64,000 nt of DNA from Burkholderiaceae bacterium (GCA_021208885.1 JAJOJF010000037.1:62001-126000); one strand, 5' to 3'. Shown: positions 16,319 through 25,453, numbered from the stretch's first letter. The notes: generated by a model from the letters alone, not told the origin. Numbers and translations are program-made.

Positions 16319-16746
16319 TGTTGGTGCGTCTTTTGTATGTTAGCCGTGCCGCCGATGGCAAGGTCACGCCTGAGTTGACTGAGTCGATCATGGCCGCAGC
16401 CCGCGCCTACAACCTGGCCAACGGTATTACTGGTGTGCTCTGTTATGGCGGCGATATTTTTATGCAGGCCATCGAAGGCGGGCGCGACGAGATCAATACG
16501 CTTTACAGCATCATCATGCGTGATGCTCGCCATAAAGACGTTGTGTTACTGCATTACGAAGAAATTCAGGAGCGTCGCTTTGGCGGGTGGACCATGGGCC
16601 ACGTCAATCTAGAAAAGCTCAATGCCTCTGTGGTGCTGAAGTATTCCGAAAAACCGAAGCTTGATCCCTACAACATGTCAGGCAAGGTATCGCTTGCATT
16701 GCTAGAAGAGCTGATGCTGACGGCCTCCGTTATCGGACGTGCCTGA
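16318..16746 (+). CDS. BLUF domain blue-light sensor protein
   Basis: This short BLUF (FAD-binding blue-light photoreceptor) protein has 142 residues. All key flavin-pocket residues are present: Tyr7 (RLLYVSRA), Asn32 (in NLANGITG), Gln50 (in FMQAIEG), and Trp91 and Met93 (in GGWTMG). Short BLUF proteins have no output domain and signal through a partner; the last 45 residues are probably a helical cap. It starts at the last base of folE, and nine bases separate it from the MFS gene. Flavin binding and light response are inferred from the conserved residues. Confidence 0.93.
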   Translation: MLVRLLYVSRAADGKVTPELTESIMAAARAYNLANGITGVLCYGGDIFMQAIEGGRDEINTLYSIIMRDARHKDVVLLHYEEIQERRFGGWTMGHVNLEKLNASVVLKYSEKPKLDPYNMSGKVSLALLEELMLTASVIGRA

Positions 16747-16755
16747 CAGAAAACC

Positions 16756-17970
16756 ATGGACACGACTGAGCATGATCGGTCACGGCCAATCCAGGATTGG
16801 CCGTTATCGGTGCGGTTGTTGCTCAACATAGGGCACGCCATAGACCACATGTACCTCTTGGTCTTTGCAGCCGCTGTCGCTGTGATTGCCATTGATTTTG
16901 GCTTTACCCGATGGGAAGACCTGATGCCGTTTGGCGTTGGCGCCTTTGTTTTGTTTGGTCTGGGTGCGCTGCCTGCTGGGCGTTTAGGTGACCTTTGGGG
17001 GCGCCGCAAAATGATGCTGGTGTTTTTTTATGGAATGTCAGGCTCGATGCTTTTGGCTGCGATGGCTCAGTCTGCCTGGCAATTGGCGGCAGCGCTCACC
17101 ATCATGGGTGCCTTCGCCTCGATCTATCACCCGGTTGGGATCCCGATGCTGGTGCAGCGATCGGCACGGCCCGGCATGGCCATTGGCGTCAATGGCCTTG
17201 CGGGCAACTTGGGCGTGGCGGTTGCCGCACTGGTAACTGGATTTTTAGTGAAATGGTTTGACTGGCGTTCAGCTTTTGTTGTGCCTGCGGTGATTGCGCT
17301 TGTCTGTGGGATTCTATTTACGCGTTGGTGTCCACATGAGGATAGCGCGCCAAGCAAGGGAACGATCAAGGCAAAAGTTCAACTACCACCTAAGTTGCTT
17401 GTGCGTTCGCTTTTAGTGCTTACCATGGCTTCTGTGTCAGCCAATATGCTTTTTAACTTTACTACCAACGGCAATGGTCAGCTGATGGCTGAACGATTCA
17501 AAGGTTTAATCGAAGATCCGGCCATGCTCGGACTGTTGTTGGCGCTCGTATACGCCATCGGTGCCTTGGCACAAGTGGTGGTTGGCAGATTGCTTGATCG
17601 AGTGGCAGTCAAACCGCTGTTCTTGAGCATCGTGATGTTGCAAATGCCACTCTTGCTCTTGGCATCTGTTTCGCAGGGATGGTTGCTGTATGCCGCATTG
17701 ATTGGATGTATGGTTTTTATCTTTGGCGCGATTCCTTTTGTCGATGTTGTGATTGTGCGTTATGTCGATGATCGTATGCGTTCAAGGGTCGCTGGATTTC
17801 GGTTTGCGGTGTCTTTGGGTGTCAGTGCCTTGGCGGTCTGGATTCTTGGGCCGTTTGTGAAGTCAGCTGGATTTGATTCACTGTTCATGTTTATGGCGTT
17901 GATTTCGCTTTGCACGTTTTGTGTGGTGCTGATGCTGCCTGGTGAGCGTACATCAACTGTGCAAGGCTAG
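16756..17970 (+). CDS. MFS transporter
   Basis: The 404-residue integral membrane protein has about twelve hydrophobic segments. The major-facilitator loop motif is visible as [13 protein letters not shown] (about residues 75-87). It loosely resembles fosmidomycin-resistance type permeases in the first helices ([18 protein letters not shown]). The substrate is not evident. It lies inside the folE-BLUF-phhB transcript, nine bases after the BLUF gene and 16 bases before the dehydratase start, so a link to pterin or flavin-type compounds is possible but not shown. Confidence 0.85.
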   Translation: MDTTEHDRSRPIQDWPLSVRLLLNIGHAIDHMYLLVFAAAVAVIAIDFGFTRWEDLMPFGVGAFVLFGLGALPAGRLGDLWGRRKMMLVFFYGMSGSMLLAAMAQSAWQLAAALTIMGAFASIYHPVGIPMLVQRSARPGMAIGVNGLAGNLGVAVAALVTGFLVKWFDWRSAFVVPAVIALVCGILFTRWCPHEDSAPSKGTIKAKVQLPPKLLVRSLLVLTMASVSANMLFNFTTNGNGQLMAERFKGLIEDPAMLGLLLALVYAIGALAQVVVGRLLDRVAVKPLFLSIVMLQMPLLLLASVSQGWLLYAALIGCMVFIFGAIPFVDVVIVRYVDDRMRSRVAGFRFAVSLGVSALAVWILGPFVKSAGFDSLFMFMALISLCTFCVVLMLPGERTSTVQG

Positions 17971-17986
17971 CTTTTTGGAGAGAATG

Positions 17987-18313
17987 ATGGCCAGAAATTT
18001 GACACTTTTGACAGGGCGTGCGCTCGAGCAAGCGAGTCTAGCTCTCGATGCCCGTTGGCGAGTGCGGGAAGGAACTGGGTCTGACAAGTCTTCGCTAGCC
18101 TGTGAATTGGTATTTCGCGATTTCAGGCAAGCCTTCGCATTTATGACTGAAGTGGCCTTGCTCGCAGAAAAAGCTGATCATCACCCCGAGTGGTTCAATG
18201 TTTACAACCGTGTGAGTATTGTTCTAACTACCCATGATGCCGGCGGTCTGACGATCCAGGACGTCGAACTTGCCCGCGAAATCGACACTGCGCTATCGGG
18301 CTATCGAATCTGA
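17987..18313 (+). CDS. phhB: 4a-hydroxytetrahydrobiopterin dehydratase (pterin-4a-carbinolamine dehydratase)
   Basis: This 108-residue PCD/DCoH family enzyme dehydrates 4a-hydroxytetrahydropterin to quinonoid dihydropterin, recycling the pterin cofactor of aromatic amino acid hydroxylases. The diagnostic motif is clear: [17 protein letters not shown] then TTHDAGGLT (about residues 61-85). ATG 17987 is preferred over 17984 because GGAG lies six bases before it. No phenylalanine hydroxylase is in the window, so the enzyme may serve a distant phhA or act on other pterins. Last gene of the rightward folE unit; only 17 bases separate its stop from that of the leftward photolyase operon. Confidence 0.92.
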   Translation: MARNLTLLTGRALEQASLALDARWRVREGTGSDKSSLACELVFRDFRQAFAFMTEVALLAEKADHHPEWFNVYNRVSIVLTTHDAGGLTIQDVELAREIDTALSGYRI

Positions 18314-18330
18314 TTTCGTTGTGTCAGTGT

Positions 18331-18705
18331 CTACTCAGATCGGACGTAGGCATGCGCTTTTAGGTCTTCAAACCGCACGTATTCCAACACTTTGCTGTGT
18401 GTCGCGGCAAGCACCACTGGGGGAGCAACGCCGGCGTCCAGTGCCTCTTTCCAGCGTGTGGCGCATAGACACCAACGGTCGCCGGGTTTTAAGCCAGGAA
18501 AACGCCATTGCGGTCGGGGTGTGATGAGGTCGTTGCCACGCTCGGCAGAAAACGCCAGAAATTCCGCCGTCACGCGTGCACACACCACGTGTGTGCCATG
18601 GTCATTTGCGTCGGTGTTGCAACAGCCGTCGCGGAAATACCCGGTCAGTGGGTCATAAGAGCATGCTTGCAGTGGTTCGCCAAGCACATTGAGTGCGTCT
18701 TCCAT
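18331..18705 (-). CDS. DUF2237 family protein
   Basis: This 124-residue small cytoplasmic protein of the DUF2237 family has the characteristic start NVLGEPLQACSYDPLTGYFRDGCCNT, the centre DHGTHVVCARVTAEFLAF and GDRWCLCATRWKEAL, with several conserved cysteines and an HxVC motif. The function is unknown. Homologues often lie near photolyase genes or standing alone. Here it ends the leftward photolyase operon, 18 bases after the FeS photolyase stop, with a good GAGG site. The conserved Cys and His could bind a metal, but nothing in the sequence proves it. Confidence 0.85.
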   Translation of the reverse strand: MEDALNVLGEPLQACSYDPLTGYFRDGCCNTDANDHGTHVVCARVTAEFLAFSAERGNDLITPRPQWRFPGLKPGDRWCLCATRWKEALDAGVAPPVVLAATHSKVLEYVRFEDLKAHAYVRSE

Positions 18706-18723
18706 GATGTCCTCGGTGGATTC

Positions 18724-20250
18724 TTAGAGCTTGTTCAAATTGTCCCGCCAAAACACCGCTTGTTCGGTAATGGCTGATCGTTCATCAGGGGTCATTTTAT
18801 TGAGCTGTCGGTATGCCATCCCTATGCGAGGGTTTTTCTCAAAAAGGGCGGCATGTCGGTCAAAGAAGTGCCAGTACAGTGCATTAAATGGGCACGCAGT
18901 CTCGCCTAGGCGCTCCTTTGGGTTGTAATGGCAGCCCTTGCAGTAGTTGCTCATGCGCCCTATGTAAGCGGCACTTGAAACGTAAGGCTTCGTCGCTAAC
19001 AGGCCACCGTCGGCAAACTGGCTCATGCCAAGGGTATTGGGTGCTTCCACCCACTCAAATGCATCAATGTAGACACCCAGATACCAGCGATGAAGGGCCT
19101 GCGGCTCAACGCCCGCTAGCAGCGCAAAGTTGCCAATCACCATCAGTCGTTGAATGTGATGCGCATAGGCGTGTTCAAGTGATTGGCTGATCGATGCACC
19201 CAAGCACTGCATGTGTGTCTTGCCAGTCCAGAACCAGTCGGGCAGTGCGGTATGGTGATCGAGTGTGTTTTCTTCGGTGTACCCGGGCATTTGTGACCAG
19301 TACACACCTCTGACATATTCACGCCAACCGAGGATTTGACGGATAAAGCCCTCAACCGCGGTTAGAGGAGCATTGCCGTTTCGATAGGCCTGTTCAGCCG
19401 CATCAATGACCTCCCGGGGGCCAAGCATTTTGGTGTTAAGGGCAAATGACAAAAGACTGTGAAAGAGATAAGGCTCACCCGTGTGCATAGCGTCCTGATA
19501 GTCACCAAAGTTTGGTAACACCCCATCAATAAATTGGGTCAGTTGAGCCAAAGCTTCTGTGCGGTTCAGTGGCCAGCGGAATTTGTCAGCTTGTGGGTTG
19601 CCAAAGGTTTTGACACCTGCCGATACAATCGTTTGCCAGAGTTCGGTGTGGTCATGGATTGGCCTAGCATCGGTTGCTGGTGGCGGCTCACCTTTCCATG
19701 CCTTGCGATTTTCAGTGTCGAAATTCCATTGCCCGCCAACAGGTTGATTGCCTTGAACAAGCACGCCATATTGTTGTCGCAGTGTGCGATAGAACTGCTC
19801 CATCAACCAACGTTTGCGGCCCTTAAAAATTTTTGCAGCAGTAACGCGCTCGGTCAAGAAATGTTCGGTGTCGACCATTTCTAGTGGAAGCGACGATTGT
19901 TTTGCCCAATTGCTGAGCTGTTGGTCTAAGCGCCATTCATCGGGTGCCTGATATTGAATCTGTGTCGCACCGACTCGATTTGCAATCAGCGCGAGGTTTT
20001 CGGTTATGTCGTGTGAGTTGTCAGGATCATGAATGGCAAGGTAATGCACTTGATGACCTGCGTTGCGCAAATCGCTTGCAAAAGCCCGCATGGCAGCAAA
20101 TATGCCCAGCACTTTCTGCGCATGGTGCAAGACGTAGTCGGTTTCTTGCCGTACTTCCATCATGACGTAGTGCACGGTGTCATCGACCGTTTTAAACCAG
20201 CTGTGCTGGCTATTGAGTTGGTCACCAAGTATGAGTCGCAGGGTGGTCAT
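18724..20250 (-). CDS. Iron-sulfur bacterial cryptochrome/photolyase (PhrB/CryB type, (6-4) photolyase)
   Basis: This is a 508-residue member of the FeS-BCP group, whose Agrobacterium member PhrB repairs (6-4) photoproducts using FAD, a 4Fe-4S cluster and a lumazine antenna. The four cluster cysteines are present at positions 349, 437, 440 and 453 (MQCLG; YCKGCHY; TACPF), matching the PhrB spacing. The start [13 protein letters not shown] and the NKMTPDER segment near the end are typical. ATG 20250 overlaps the stop of the Cry-DASH gene by four bases. Repair activity is inferred; the Rhodobacter member CryB is mainly regulatory. Confidence 0.94.
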   Translation of the reverse strand: MTTLRLILGDQLNSQHSWFKTVDDTVHYVMMEVRQETDYVLHHAQKVLGIFAAMRAFASDLRNAGHQVHYLAIHDPDNSHDITENLALIANRVGATQIQYQAPDEWRLDQQLSNWAKQSSLPLEMVDTEHFLTERVTAAKIFKGRKRWLMEQFYRTLRQQYGVLVQGNQPVGGQWNFDTENRKAWKGEPPPATDARPIHDHTELWQTIVSAGVKTFGNPQADKFRWPLNRTEALAQLTQFIDGVLPNFGDYQDAMHTGEPYLFHSLLSFALNTKMLGPREVIDAAEQAYRNGNAPLTAVEGFIRQILGWREYVRGVYWSQMPGYTEENTLDHHTALPDWFWTGKTHMQCLGASISQSLEHAYAHHIQRLMVIGNFALLAGVEPQALHRWYLGVYIDAFEWVEAPNTLGMSQFADGGLLATKPYVSSAAYIGRMSNYCKGCHYNPKERLGETACPFNALYWHFFDRHAALFEKNPRIGMAYRQLNKMTPDERSAITEQAVFWRDNLNKL

Positions 20251-21557
20251 GGCGTATTCCAAAGTTGGCGGTATGTGGCGTCGCGGTCATAGTCGTGCGC
20301 TTGCTTCTCTGGGTTAAAACGGCGGCCGCCTCGAGGGTCAGTGCCAACGCCTGCGATGTAAGCCCAATTTCCCTGATTGCTATGCACATCGAAATCAATC
20401 AGGCAATGCTCAAACCAGGCTGCACCCGCTAACCAGTCACCACCGAGGTCGTGTATTAAGTAGCTAGCCACATTCTGGCGCATGCGGTTCGAGAGATAGC
20501 CGGTGACAGCCAATTCACGCATAGCGGCATCGATGAAAGCGTTGCCAGTATTGCCGGTTCGCCACCGGCTAAATCCCTGCGCGTTGTGAGCCCGGATTGG
20601 CATGGGCTCTTTGGCTAATCCTGATCTGACAAAGAACATTCTGCCAAAACGCTGCATCATGAGCCGGAAATGATCACGCCACAGCAATTCGAACCAGATC
20701 CAGTAGGTGCTGTCGTTGCTGCCGTGTGTGGCCTCATGGGTTTGAAGCGCCTCCCAGATTTGTGGCGCTGACAGGCTGCCAACAGCCAGCCAAGGCGAGA
20801 ACTTGGTCGAGTAGTCTTTCCCGATCAAGCCATTGCGGGTTTCTTTGTATTGTTGCGGCAGTTTGCTTGAGAAATAGTGTGTCAGGTGTGCCTGTGCAGT
20901 GGTCTCATCGCCATGCCAGCCGTTTGCTTGGTATGGAAAAGTGCTACGGGTGTCGAGTGCCGGCAAGTCAGAGGTTAAGTCATCGGTAGAACCGAAATAA
21001 GGTGAGGCGGCCAAGATATTGGCTGGCAGTGGTAATAGAGAGGTCGGGGTAGCCAAAGGCCTGCGCGGCAGACATTTGGCTTTTTCTACAGCTCGGCGAA
21101 ACTCGCTAAAAACCACCGGTGTCTTGTGGATGTCGAATGGCAAGTCTTCGCGCGGCAGCATTGTCGACTGTTCAATCGCGATCACGTCAATGCCAGCGTT
21201 TTGGAGTTGCGTGATCTCGTCGAGCTCCTGTGGTGCATAAATGGCCTCGCACACGACCGTGCTTGCTTGAGTTTGTGTGGCAAGCTCAATAAGTCCAGCA
21301 ACGCCTGGCTTTATGGGTTGGTAGAGATTGCTGCCGAGTGCTTTGAGCGACGTTTGTAACCCTGCTAGAGACTGTGCTTCAAACGCAAGCCGATGAGGTC
21401 CGATGCGCGGGAAACCCCAAGCTGTTTGGGGATTGTCTTCGTTCAGTGTCACCGGCAATAGTGCATTGCCAAGCTCATTGGCTAGTGTGATCGCGTGCAG
21501 CAATGCGGGGTTGTCTGACAGTCGTCGATCCCTGCGAAACCAGTAAATGATGGTCAT
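20247..21557 (-). CDS. Cryptochrome DASH family protein
   Basis: This 436-residue photolyase-superfamily flavoprotein has an N-terminal antenna domain ([20 protein letters not shown]) and a C-terminal FAD domain with [20 protein letters not shown], the FELLWRDHF block and [21 protein letters not shown]. The WRDHF and [22 protein letters not shown] stretches are hallmarks of the DASH group. These bind FAD and usually methenyltetrahydrofolate, and repair dimers in single-stranded DNA. A longer frame runs upstream to 21689, but it overlaps DUF2256 and lacks the family start. ATG 21557 overlaps the DUF2256 stop by four bases. Confidence 0.93.
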   Translation of the reverse strand: MTIIYWFRRDRRLSDNPALLHAITLANELGNALLPVTLNEDNPQTAWGFPRIGPHRLAFEAQSLAGLQTSLKALGSNLYQPIKPGVAGLIELATQTQASTVVCEAIYAPQELDEITQLQNAGIDVIAIEQSTMLPREDLPFDIHKTPVVFSEFRRAVEKAKCLPRRPLATPTSLLPLPANILAASPYFGSTDDLTSDLPALDTRSTFPYQANGWHGDETTAQAHLTHYFSSKLPQQYKETRNGLIGKDYSTKFSPWLAVGSLSAPQIWEALQTHEATHGSNDSTYWIWFELLWRDHFRLMMQRFGRMFFVRSGLAKEPMPIRAHNAQGFSRWRTGNTGNAFIDAAMRELAVTGYLSNRMRQNVASYLIHDLGGDWLAGAAWFEHCLIDFDVHSNQGNWAYIAGVGTDPRGGRRFNPEKQAHDYDRDATYRQLWNTP

Positions 21558-21736
21558 TTCTTGTTGCTCGACTTGGATGTGGATTCTTTGGCGGGTTGAC
21601 TTCGGCTGCGGCGACAGCGTTCTGAGCAGTATTTGACTTCGTCCCAGACGCCCTCCCATTTTTTGCGCCACACAAATGGCCGCTGGCAAACCAGGCAGGT
21701 TTTTTGTGGGAGGTTCGATTTTTTGACGCCTCGCAT
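21554..21736 (-). CDS. DUF2256 zinc-ribbon-like small protein
   Basis: This 60-residue basic protein has two CxxC-type pairs: [18 protein letters not shown] and [14 protein letters not shown]. The first eight-residue block RPFVWRKK and the spacing are diagnostic for DUF2256. Homologues are found next to, or fused with, cryptochrome/photolyase genes. A four-cysteine zinc knuckle and a DNA- or protein-binding role are likely but unproven. It starts two bases after the photolyase stop and overlaps the Cry-DASH start, so all three must be translated from one mRNA. Confidence 0.9.
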   Translation of the reverse strand: MRGVKKSNLPQKTCLVCQRPFVWRKKWEGVWDEVKYCSERCRRSRSQPAKESTSKSSNKK

Positions 21737-21738
21737 CC

Positions 21739-23310
21739 TTAAAAATCCAGGCTCAGTTGTGATGTTTGCGTTGCGGCAGGTTTACCGGATTTGGAGCGAC
21801 GAGTTTTGGCCTTTGAGATCGTTTTGTTATTCGCGCTCGGTTCGAGTTGTTTGCGTGAGCCATGTTTTTTGACGATCGCTTTTTTGGCCGATTTGATTTC
21901 AGGATTTGCACGCAGGCCAAAGACCTTTTGTTTGGCCAAGCGAGTGGCGCTTTCTAGATCACAGATCGGCTCGGCGATGTCTACACCCACTGTGACACCA
22001 CTACTGTTCTGGAGGTTTTTTGGCATGCGCCACGGTTCAAATAGCCACATATCGGGAACCTTGCGCATTGCAGGCAGCCAATGGCGCACGAATGTGCCGC
22101 GTGGATCATGGTCACGAGCTTGTTTGATTGGGTTGTAGATCCTCGGCACGTTGATGCCGGTGGTGCCGGATTGCATCTGCATTTGGCTCCAGTGAATGCC
22201 AGGTTCATAGTCCAGAAACTGGCGCGCTAGCCAACTCCCCACCTCGCGCCAGTGAAGCCAAAGTGGGTAGGCAGCGACAGACACCAACATGGCTCGCATC
22301 CGGAAATTGAGCCAGCCAGTTTGATGCAGCATGGCTACACAGGCATCGACTAAAGGCCAGCCGGTGCGGCCTGCTTTAAGAGCCTCAAATCGTTCGTCTG
22401 ACCAGTCAGGCTCGCGCAGGCCATCGTAGCCACGATGCAGGTTACGGTATTCCATTTCGGGCTCGTCTTCGAGTTTTTGGATGAAGTGACAGTGCCAGTA
22501 AAGCCGGCTGACAAACGATTGCAGGCCTTGCTTGTGGCGGCTTCGGCTCGCAGGGAGGGACTCGATGTACGTTTGAGTGGCCTGATAAACCTCTCGCATG
22601 GATAAGCAGCCGTAACTTAAATAGGGTGACACCCGTGAGCAGGCCGTTGGCGCAGATAACGGCGAAGAAATCCCTCCCCGATATTGCTGGCTGCGATCAG
22701 TCAAGAATTCATTGAGTGTTTGCAACGCAAGCTTGCGGCCGCCACGCTGACGCTCGGGCGGGTCTGGATCGGTCAGTCCGAGTTCAGGGGCGCTCGGTGG
22801 CAGATCGAGTAGACGCAATGGACTGGCCCGTGCTTCATTTGGTGTGGATATTTGGGGTGCCCCACAAAACGCCTCCCAGCCAGACTTCCAGTGATCGCGG
22901 TCGTGTGAGCCACGCTTGACGCCAAACTGGGCAAACTCGTGCCAGTCGATGCCGTGCTCACGGCACCAGCGTGCCACCGTCTTGTCGCGCGAGTAAGTCA
23001 GATCATTGCCAGTTTCCTGGTGGGAGTAGAGCGTGGCAAATGGCAGTTCCAGCCGAATGCGTTCAAGGCATTCGGTGGCCTCGCCAACGAGCAGGTTTAG
23101 CCTCAAGCCCAAGTTTGCGAGCTGTGTGTGCAGATCACGCAAACTCTCCAAGACGAACTGATAGTGCTGGGTTGCAGCATCAGGTGCACGCCACAGACTC
23201 GGTTCAATGAAATAGGCACAGGTCACCGCACCGCGTCTGGCCGCTTGGGCCAACGGGCGGTGGTCGTGTGTGCGTAAATCGCGCTTGAACCAGATGACAA
23301 TGTGTTCCAT
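21739..23310 (-). CDS. Cryptochrome/deoxyribodipyrimidine photolyase family protein with lysine-rich tail
   Basis: This 523-residue protein is the first gene of the photolyase operon. The N-terminal antenna domain starts [20 protein letters not shown]; the FAD domain includes [36 protein letters not shown] and [15 protein letters not shown] followed by RIYNPIKQ. The tryptophan chain and FAD contacts look intact. The match is to the photolyase/cryptochrome superfamily rather than to a named class; CPD repair is plausible. Residues from about 445 onward form a basic, Lys/Ser-rich tail ([24 protein letters not shown]) absent from standard photolyases and possibly DNA-binding. Confidence 0.9.
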   Translation of the reverse strand: MEHIVIWFKRDLRTHDHRPLAQAARRGAVTCAYFIEPSLWRAPDAATQHYQFVLESLRDLHTQLANLGLRLNLLVGEATECLERIRLELPFATLYSHQETGNDLTYSRDKTVARWCREHGIDWHEFAQFGVKRGSHDRDHWKSGWEAFCGAPQISTPNEARASPLRLLDLPPSAPELGLTDPDPPERQRGGRKLALQTLNEFLTDRSQQYRGGISSPLSAPTACSRVSPYLSYGCLSMREVYQATQTYIESLPASRSRHKQGLQSFVSRLYWHCHFIQKLEDEPEMEYRNLHRGYDGLREPDWSDERFEALKAGRTGWPLVDACVAMLHQTGWLNFRMRAMLVSVAAYPLWLHWREVGSWLARQFLDYEPGIHWSQMQMQSGTTGINVPRIYNPIKQARDHDPRGTFVRHWLPAMRKVPDMWLFEPWRMPKNLQNSSGVTVGVDIAEPICDLESATRLAKQKVFGLRANPEIKSAKKAIVKKHGSRKQLEPSANNKTISKAKTRRSKSGKPAATQTSQLSLDF

Positions 23311-23407
23311 AGCATCATGCTAGCGCAGCTTGACTCAGTCTAGGAATCTCGTTTCCGACCTAAAAATAGGGCTATTGTGATGGTGGTTTTGTTAGTATGT
23401 CGTCATC

Positions 23408-24364
23408 ATGATTGACGTTGTTATTTTCTTTTTCCTGTTGGGCGTATTTGCCCGCCTTGTTGGCTCGGATCTGCGCCTGCCCGAGGCGCTGTATGAAACC
23501 CTTTCTATTTACCTGCTCTTGGCGATTGGACTAAAGGGGGGTATCGAGTTATCGCAACAGCCCATGCTGTCGGTGTTACCCCAGGTAGTGGGGGTGGCGC
23601 TAATGGGTTTTATGGTGCCACTGATTCTGTATCCAATCCTGCGCTCGCTTAAGTTCAACCCACCTGACAGTGCCTCGATAGGCGCGCATTTTGGCTCGGT
23701 CAGTGTGGTCACCTTCGCTGTGGTCACCGCGGCGCTCATGCGTCAGGGAATTGCTTATGAGGCCCATGCCCCTCTATGGGTGGCGGTGCTTGAGGCCCCA
23801 GGCTTAATTGCCGGTGTGTTGCTTGCGCGACTTGGCGACAAAGACAGCGATGGCAAAGTGTCTGAGCGTGGGCAATGGGGGACGCTGTTGCATGATGTCG
23901 TGTTTGGCAAAAGTGTCCTGCTATTGCTTGGCGGCCTGATCATTGGCGCCGTGGCAGGCACCGCCGGCACTGAGCCTATCAAAGCGCTCTTTATTGATCC
24001 GTTTAAGGGTGTGCTGGCACTGTTTCTGCTTGAGCTTGGCCTGGTGGCCGGTGGGCGTTTGGCCGAAGTTAAACGTTATGGCTGGCAGGTCGTGGCCATT
24101 GGTGTAGCGTTTCCCCTTGGGCTGTCGTTGATCGGCGCTGGTCTGGGGTTATTGTTAGGGCTGTCAACCGGTGGGGTGGCGGTGATGGCTACGTTAGCCG
24201 CGAGCGCGAGCTACATCGCAGCACCAACGGCCATGCGTATCGCGGTTCCTGCGGCCAATGCCGGTTTGTCAATCACCATTGCACTAGGCATCGTGTTTCC
24301 GTTTAATGTGGTCATTGGTATTCCACTCTACATCACGCTTGCGCGGGCGCTAACAGGGGGCTAG
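23408..24364 (+). CDS. SbtA-like sodium-dependent bicarbonate transport family permease
   Basis: The 318-residue membrane protein has about ten hydrophobic segments in two inverted halves, matching the SbtA (DUF897) family. Key stretches are GLKGGIELSQ (about residue 40), SASIGAHFGSVSVVTFAVVTAAL in the core helix, and SASYIAAPTAMRIAVP in the second half. SbtA imports bicarbonate with sodium in cyanobacteria. Substrate specificity in heterotrophic proteobacteria is not established, so bicarbonate is an inference. The next gene encodes an SbtB-like PII protein four bases later, the regulator normally paired with SbtA. Confidence 0.87.
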   Translation: MIDVVIFFFLLGVFARLVGSDLRLPEALYETLSIYLLLAIGLKGGIELSQQPMLSVLPQVVGVALMGFMVPLILYPILRSLKFNPPDSASIGAHFGSVSVVTFAVVTAALMRQGIAYEAHAPLWVAVLEAPGLIAGVLLARLGDKDSDGKVSERGQWGTLLHDVVFGKSVLLLLGGLIIGAVAGTAGTEPIKALFIDPFKGVLALFLLELGLVAGGRLAEVKRYGWQVVAIGVAFPLGLSLIGAGLGLLLGLSTGGVAVMATLAASASYIAAPTAMRIAVPAANAGLSITIALGIVFPFNVVIGIPLYITLARALTGG

Positions 24365-24368
24365 GTCA

Positions 24369-24671
24369 ATGGAAAAGCACAAACGAACGCTCTTGGTGGT
24401 GATTGCCGAGGCCAACCTTGAGCGCATGCTGGTGCAGGACATCAAGCGTCTAGGTGCGGCTGGCTACACCGTGACTGATGTGCGCGGTGGTGGCCACAGC
24501 GGCGTGCGTGAGGGCACGTGGGAGGCTGATCGGACGATTCGCATGGAAGTCGTGTGTGAGGCTTTGGTGGCAGACAAAATTGCAGCGTCTCTATTGGAAC
24601 AATACGGCAAGCACTATGGATTGACGATCTACTTCTCCGAAGTCTCGGTGCTCAGGCCTAATAAGTTCTAG
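24369..24671 (+). CDS. SbtB-like PII family signalling protein
   Basis: This 100-residue PII-superfamily protein shows the ferredoxin-like fold and the T-loop region DVRGGGHSGVREGTWEADRTIRMEV. The start RTLLVVIAEANLERMLVQDIK and the ending IYFSEVSVLRPNKF are like SbtB. In cyanobacteria SbtB binds cAMP/AMP/ADP and inhibits SbtA. It lies four bases downstream of the SbtA-like gene. The cysteine pair of the SbtB C-terminal extension (CGPxGC) is absent, so redox control by that route is not expected here. Confidence 0.87.
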   Translation: MEKHKRTLLVVIAEANLERMLVQDIKRLGAAGYTVTDVRGGGHSGVREGTWEADRTIRMEVVCEALVADKIAASLLEQYGKHYGLTIYFSEVSVLRPNKF

Positions 24672-24701
24672 GTTTAGCATCGTTCACAACAGAGCTAAAC
24701 C
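24671..24701. terminator. Hairpin between convergent genes sbtB-like and aldolase-like
   Basis: GGTTTAGC (24671-24678) and GCTAAACC (24694-24701) form a perfect eight-bp stem with a 15-base loop, starting at the last base of the SbtB stop. No T-run follows. It is placed where a bidirectional 3' end is expected. Confidence 0.5.
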
Positions 24702-24709
24702 GTAACCGC

Positions 24710-25453
24710 TTAAGATTTCAGTTTTCTTCTGAGCGCCTCAAAGAAAAGCGTCGACTGCAACCGTTCGCTGTCAATTTCCTCACCAGTTCTGGCGGCAAGC
24801 TTGGCATCGACTGGCATAAGCTCTTGACCGGTAGACATGGCAAGCACCTGCATCATACAGGCACGCTCCAGCATGTAAAGATCATCGTAGGCGTAATCGA
24901 TGCGGTGCGAGCAAACCACGACGCCATGGTTGCCTAGAAATGCGATGTCTGCGCCCCGCATGGCCCGAGCAATCCGTTGGCCTTCACCAGCATCAAGTGC
25001 CAAGCCATTGTATTGCTCGTCAGCCACCGTCCTGCCATGAAACCGCATGGCGTTTTGTGAGAGGGTGGTGTCTAGCATGCGGGTACGTGTAAGTGTCAAA
25101 GCAGTGGCATACGGCATGTGGGTGTGTAGCACACAGGCTTTACCCGCGATCTGGTGAATGGCAGCGTGGATGAACATGGCGGTGGGTTCGACCGGATGTC
25201 GACCAGCCAACTGCGCGCCTTGGGCGTCAACCATGACGATGTCATCGGCGTAGACTTCTTCCCAAAGCAAGCCACGGGGGTTGAGCAAAAATCGGCCACT
25301 GCCGTCTGGCAGTTCCATGCTGAAGTGATTGCAGACACCCTCAGATAGGCCGTGAAAGCTTGCTGCCCGCAATGCAAGTGCTAAATCCTCGCGCAGACGC
25401 GTCACGCTCTCGCTGTGAAAGTCATCATCATGGGTTGTTGGGCTGTCTGACAT
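24710..25453 (-). CDS. Class II aldolase/adducin family protein
   Basis: This 247-residue class II aldolase-type protein has the glycine-rich phosphate loop NHFSMELPDG, the substrate-side NPRGLLWEEV, the metal histidines HTHMPYATAL (about residue 115) and a later HGVVV. Some members are fuculose-phosphate aldolases, others decarboxylases or have no known activity, and this sequence does not allow a substrate to be named. A good AAGGAAAA site precedes the ATG. It is convergent with sbtB and next to the MetX-like gene, with a 57-base gap. Confidence 0.87.
   Translation of the reverse strand: MSDSPTTHDDDFHSESVTRLREDLALALRAASFHGLSEGVCNHFSMELPDGSGRFLLNPRGLLWEEVYADDIVMVDAQGAQLAGRHPVEPTAMFIHAAIHQIAGKACVLHTHMPYATALTLTRTRMLDTTLSQNAMRFHGRTVADEQYNGLALDAGEGQRIARAMRGADIAFLGNHGVVVCSHRIDYAYDDLYMLERACMMQVLAMSTGQELMPVDAKLAARTGEEIDSERLQSTLFFEALRRKLKS

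Noticed and set aside
21558-21689. Longer start for the Cry-DASH gene
   Set aside because: The added 44 residues overlap the DUF2256 coding region in another frame and do not look like any photolyase N-terminus; the family starts at [12 protein letters not shown].
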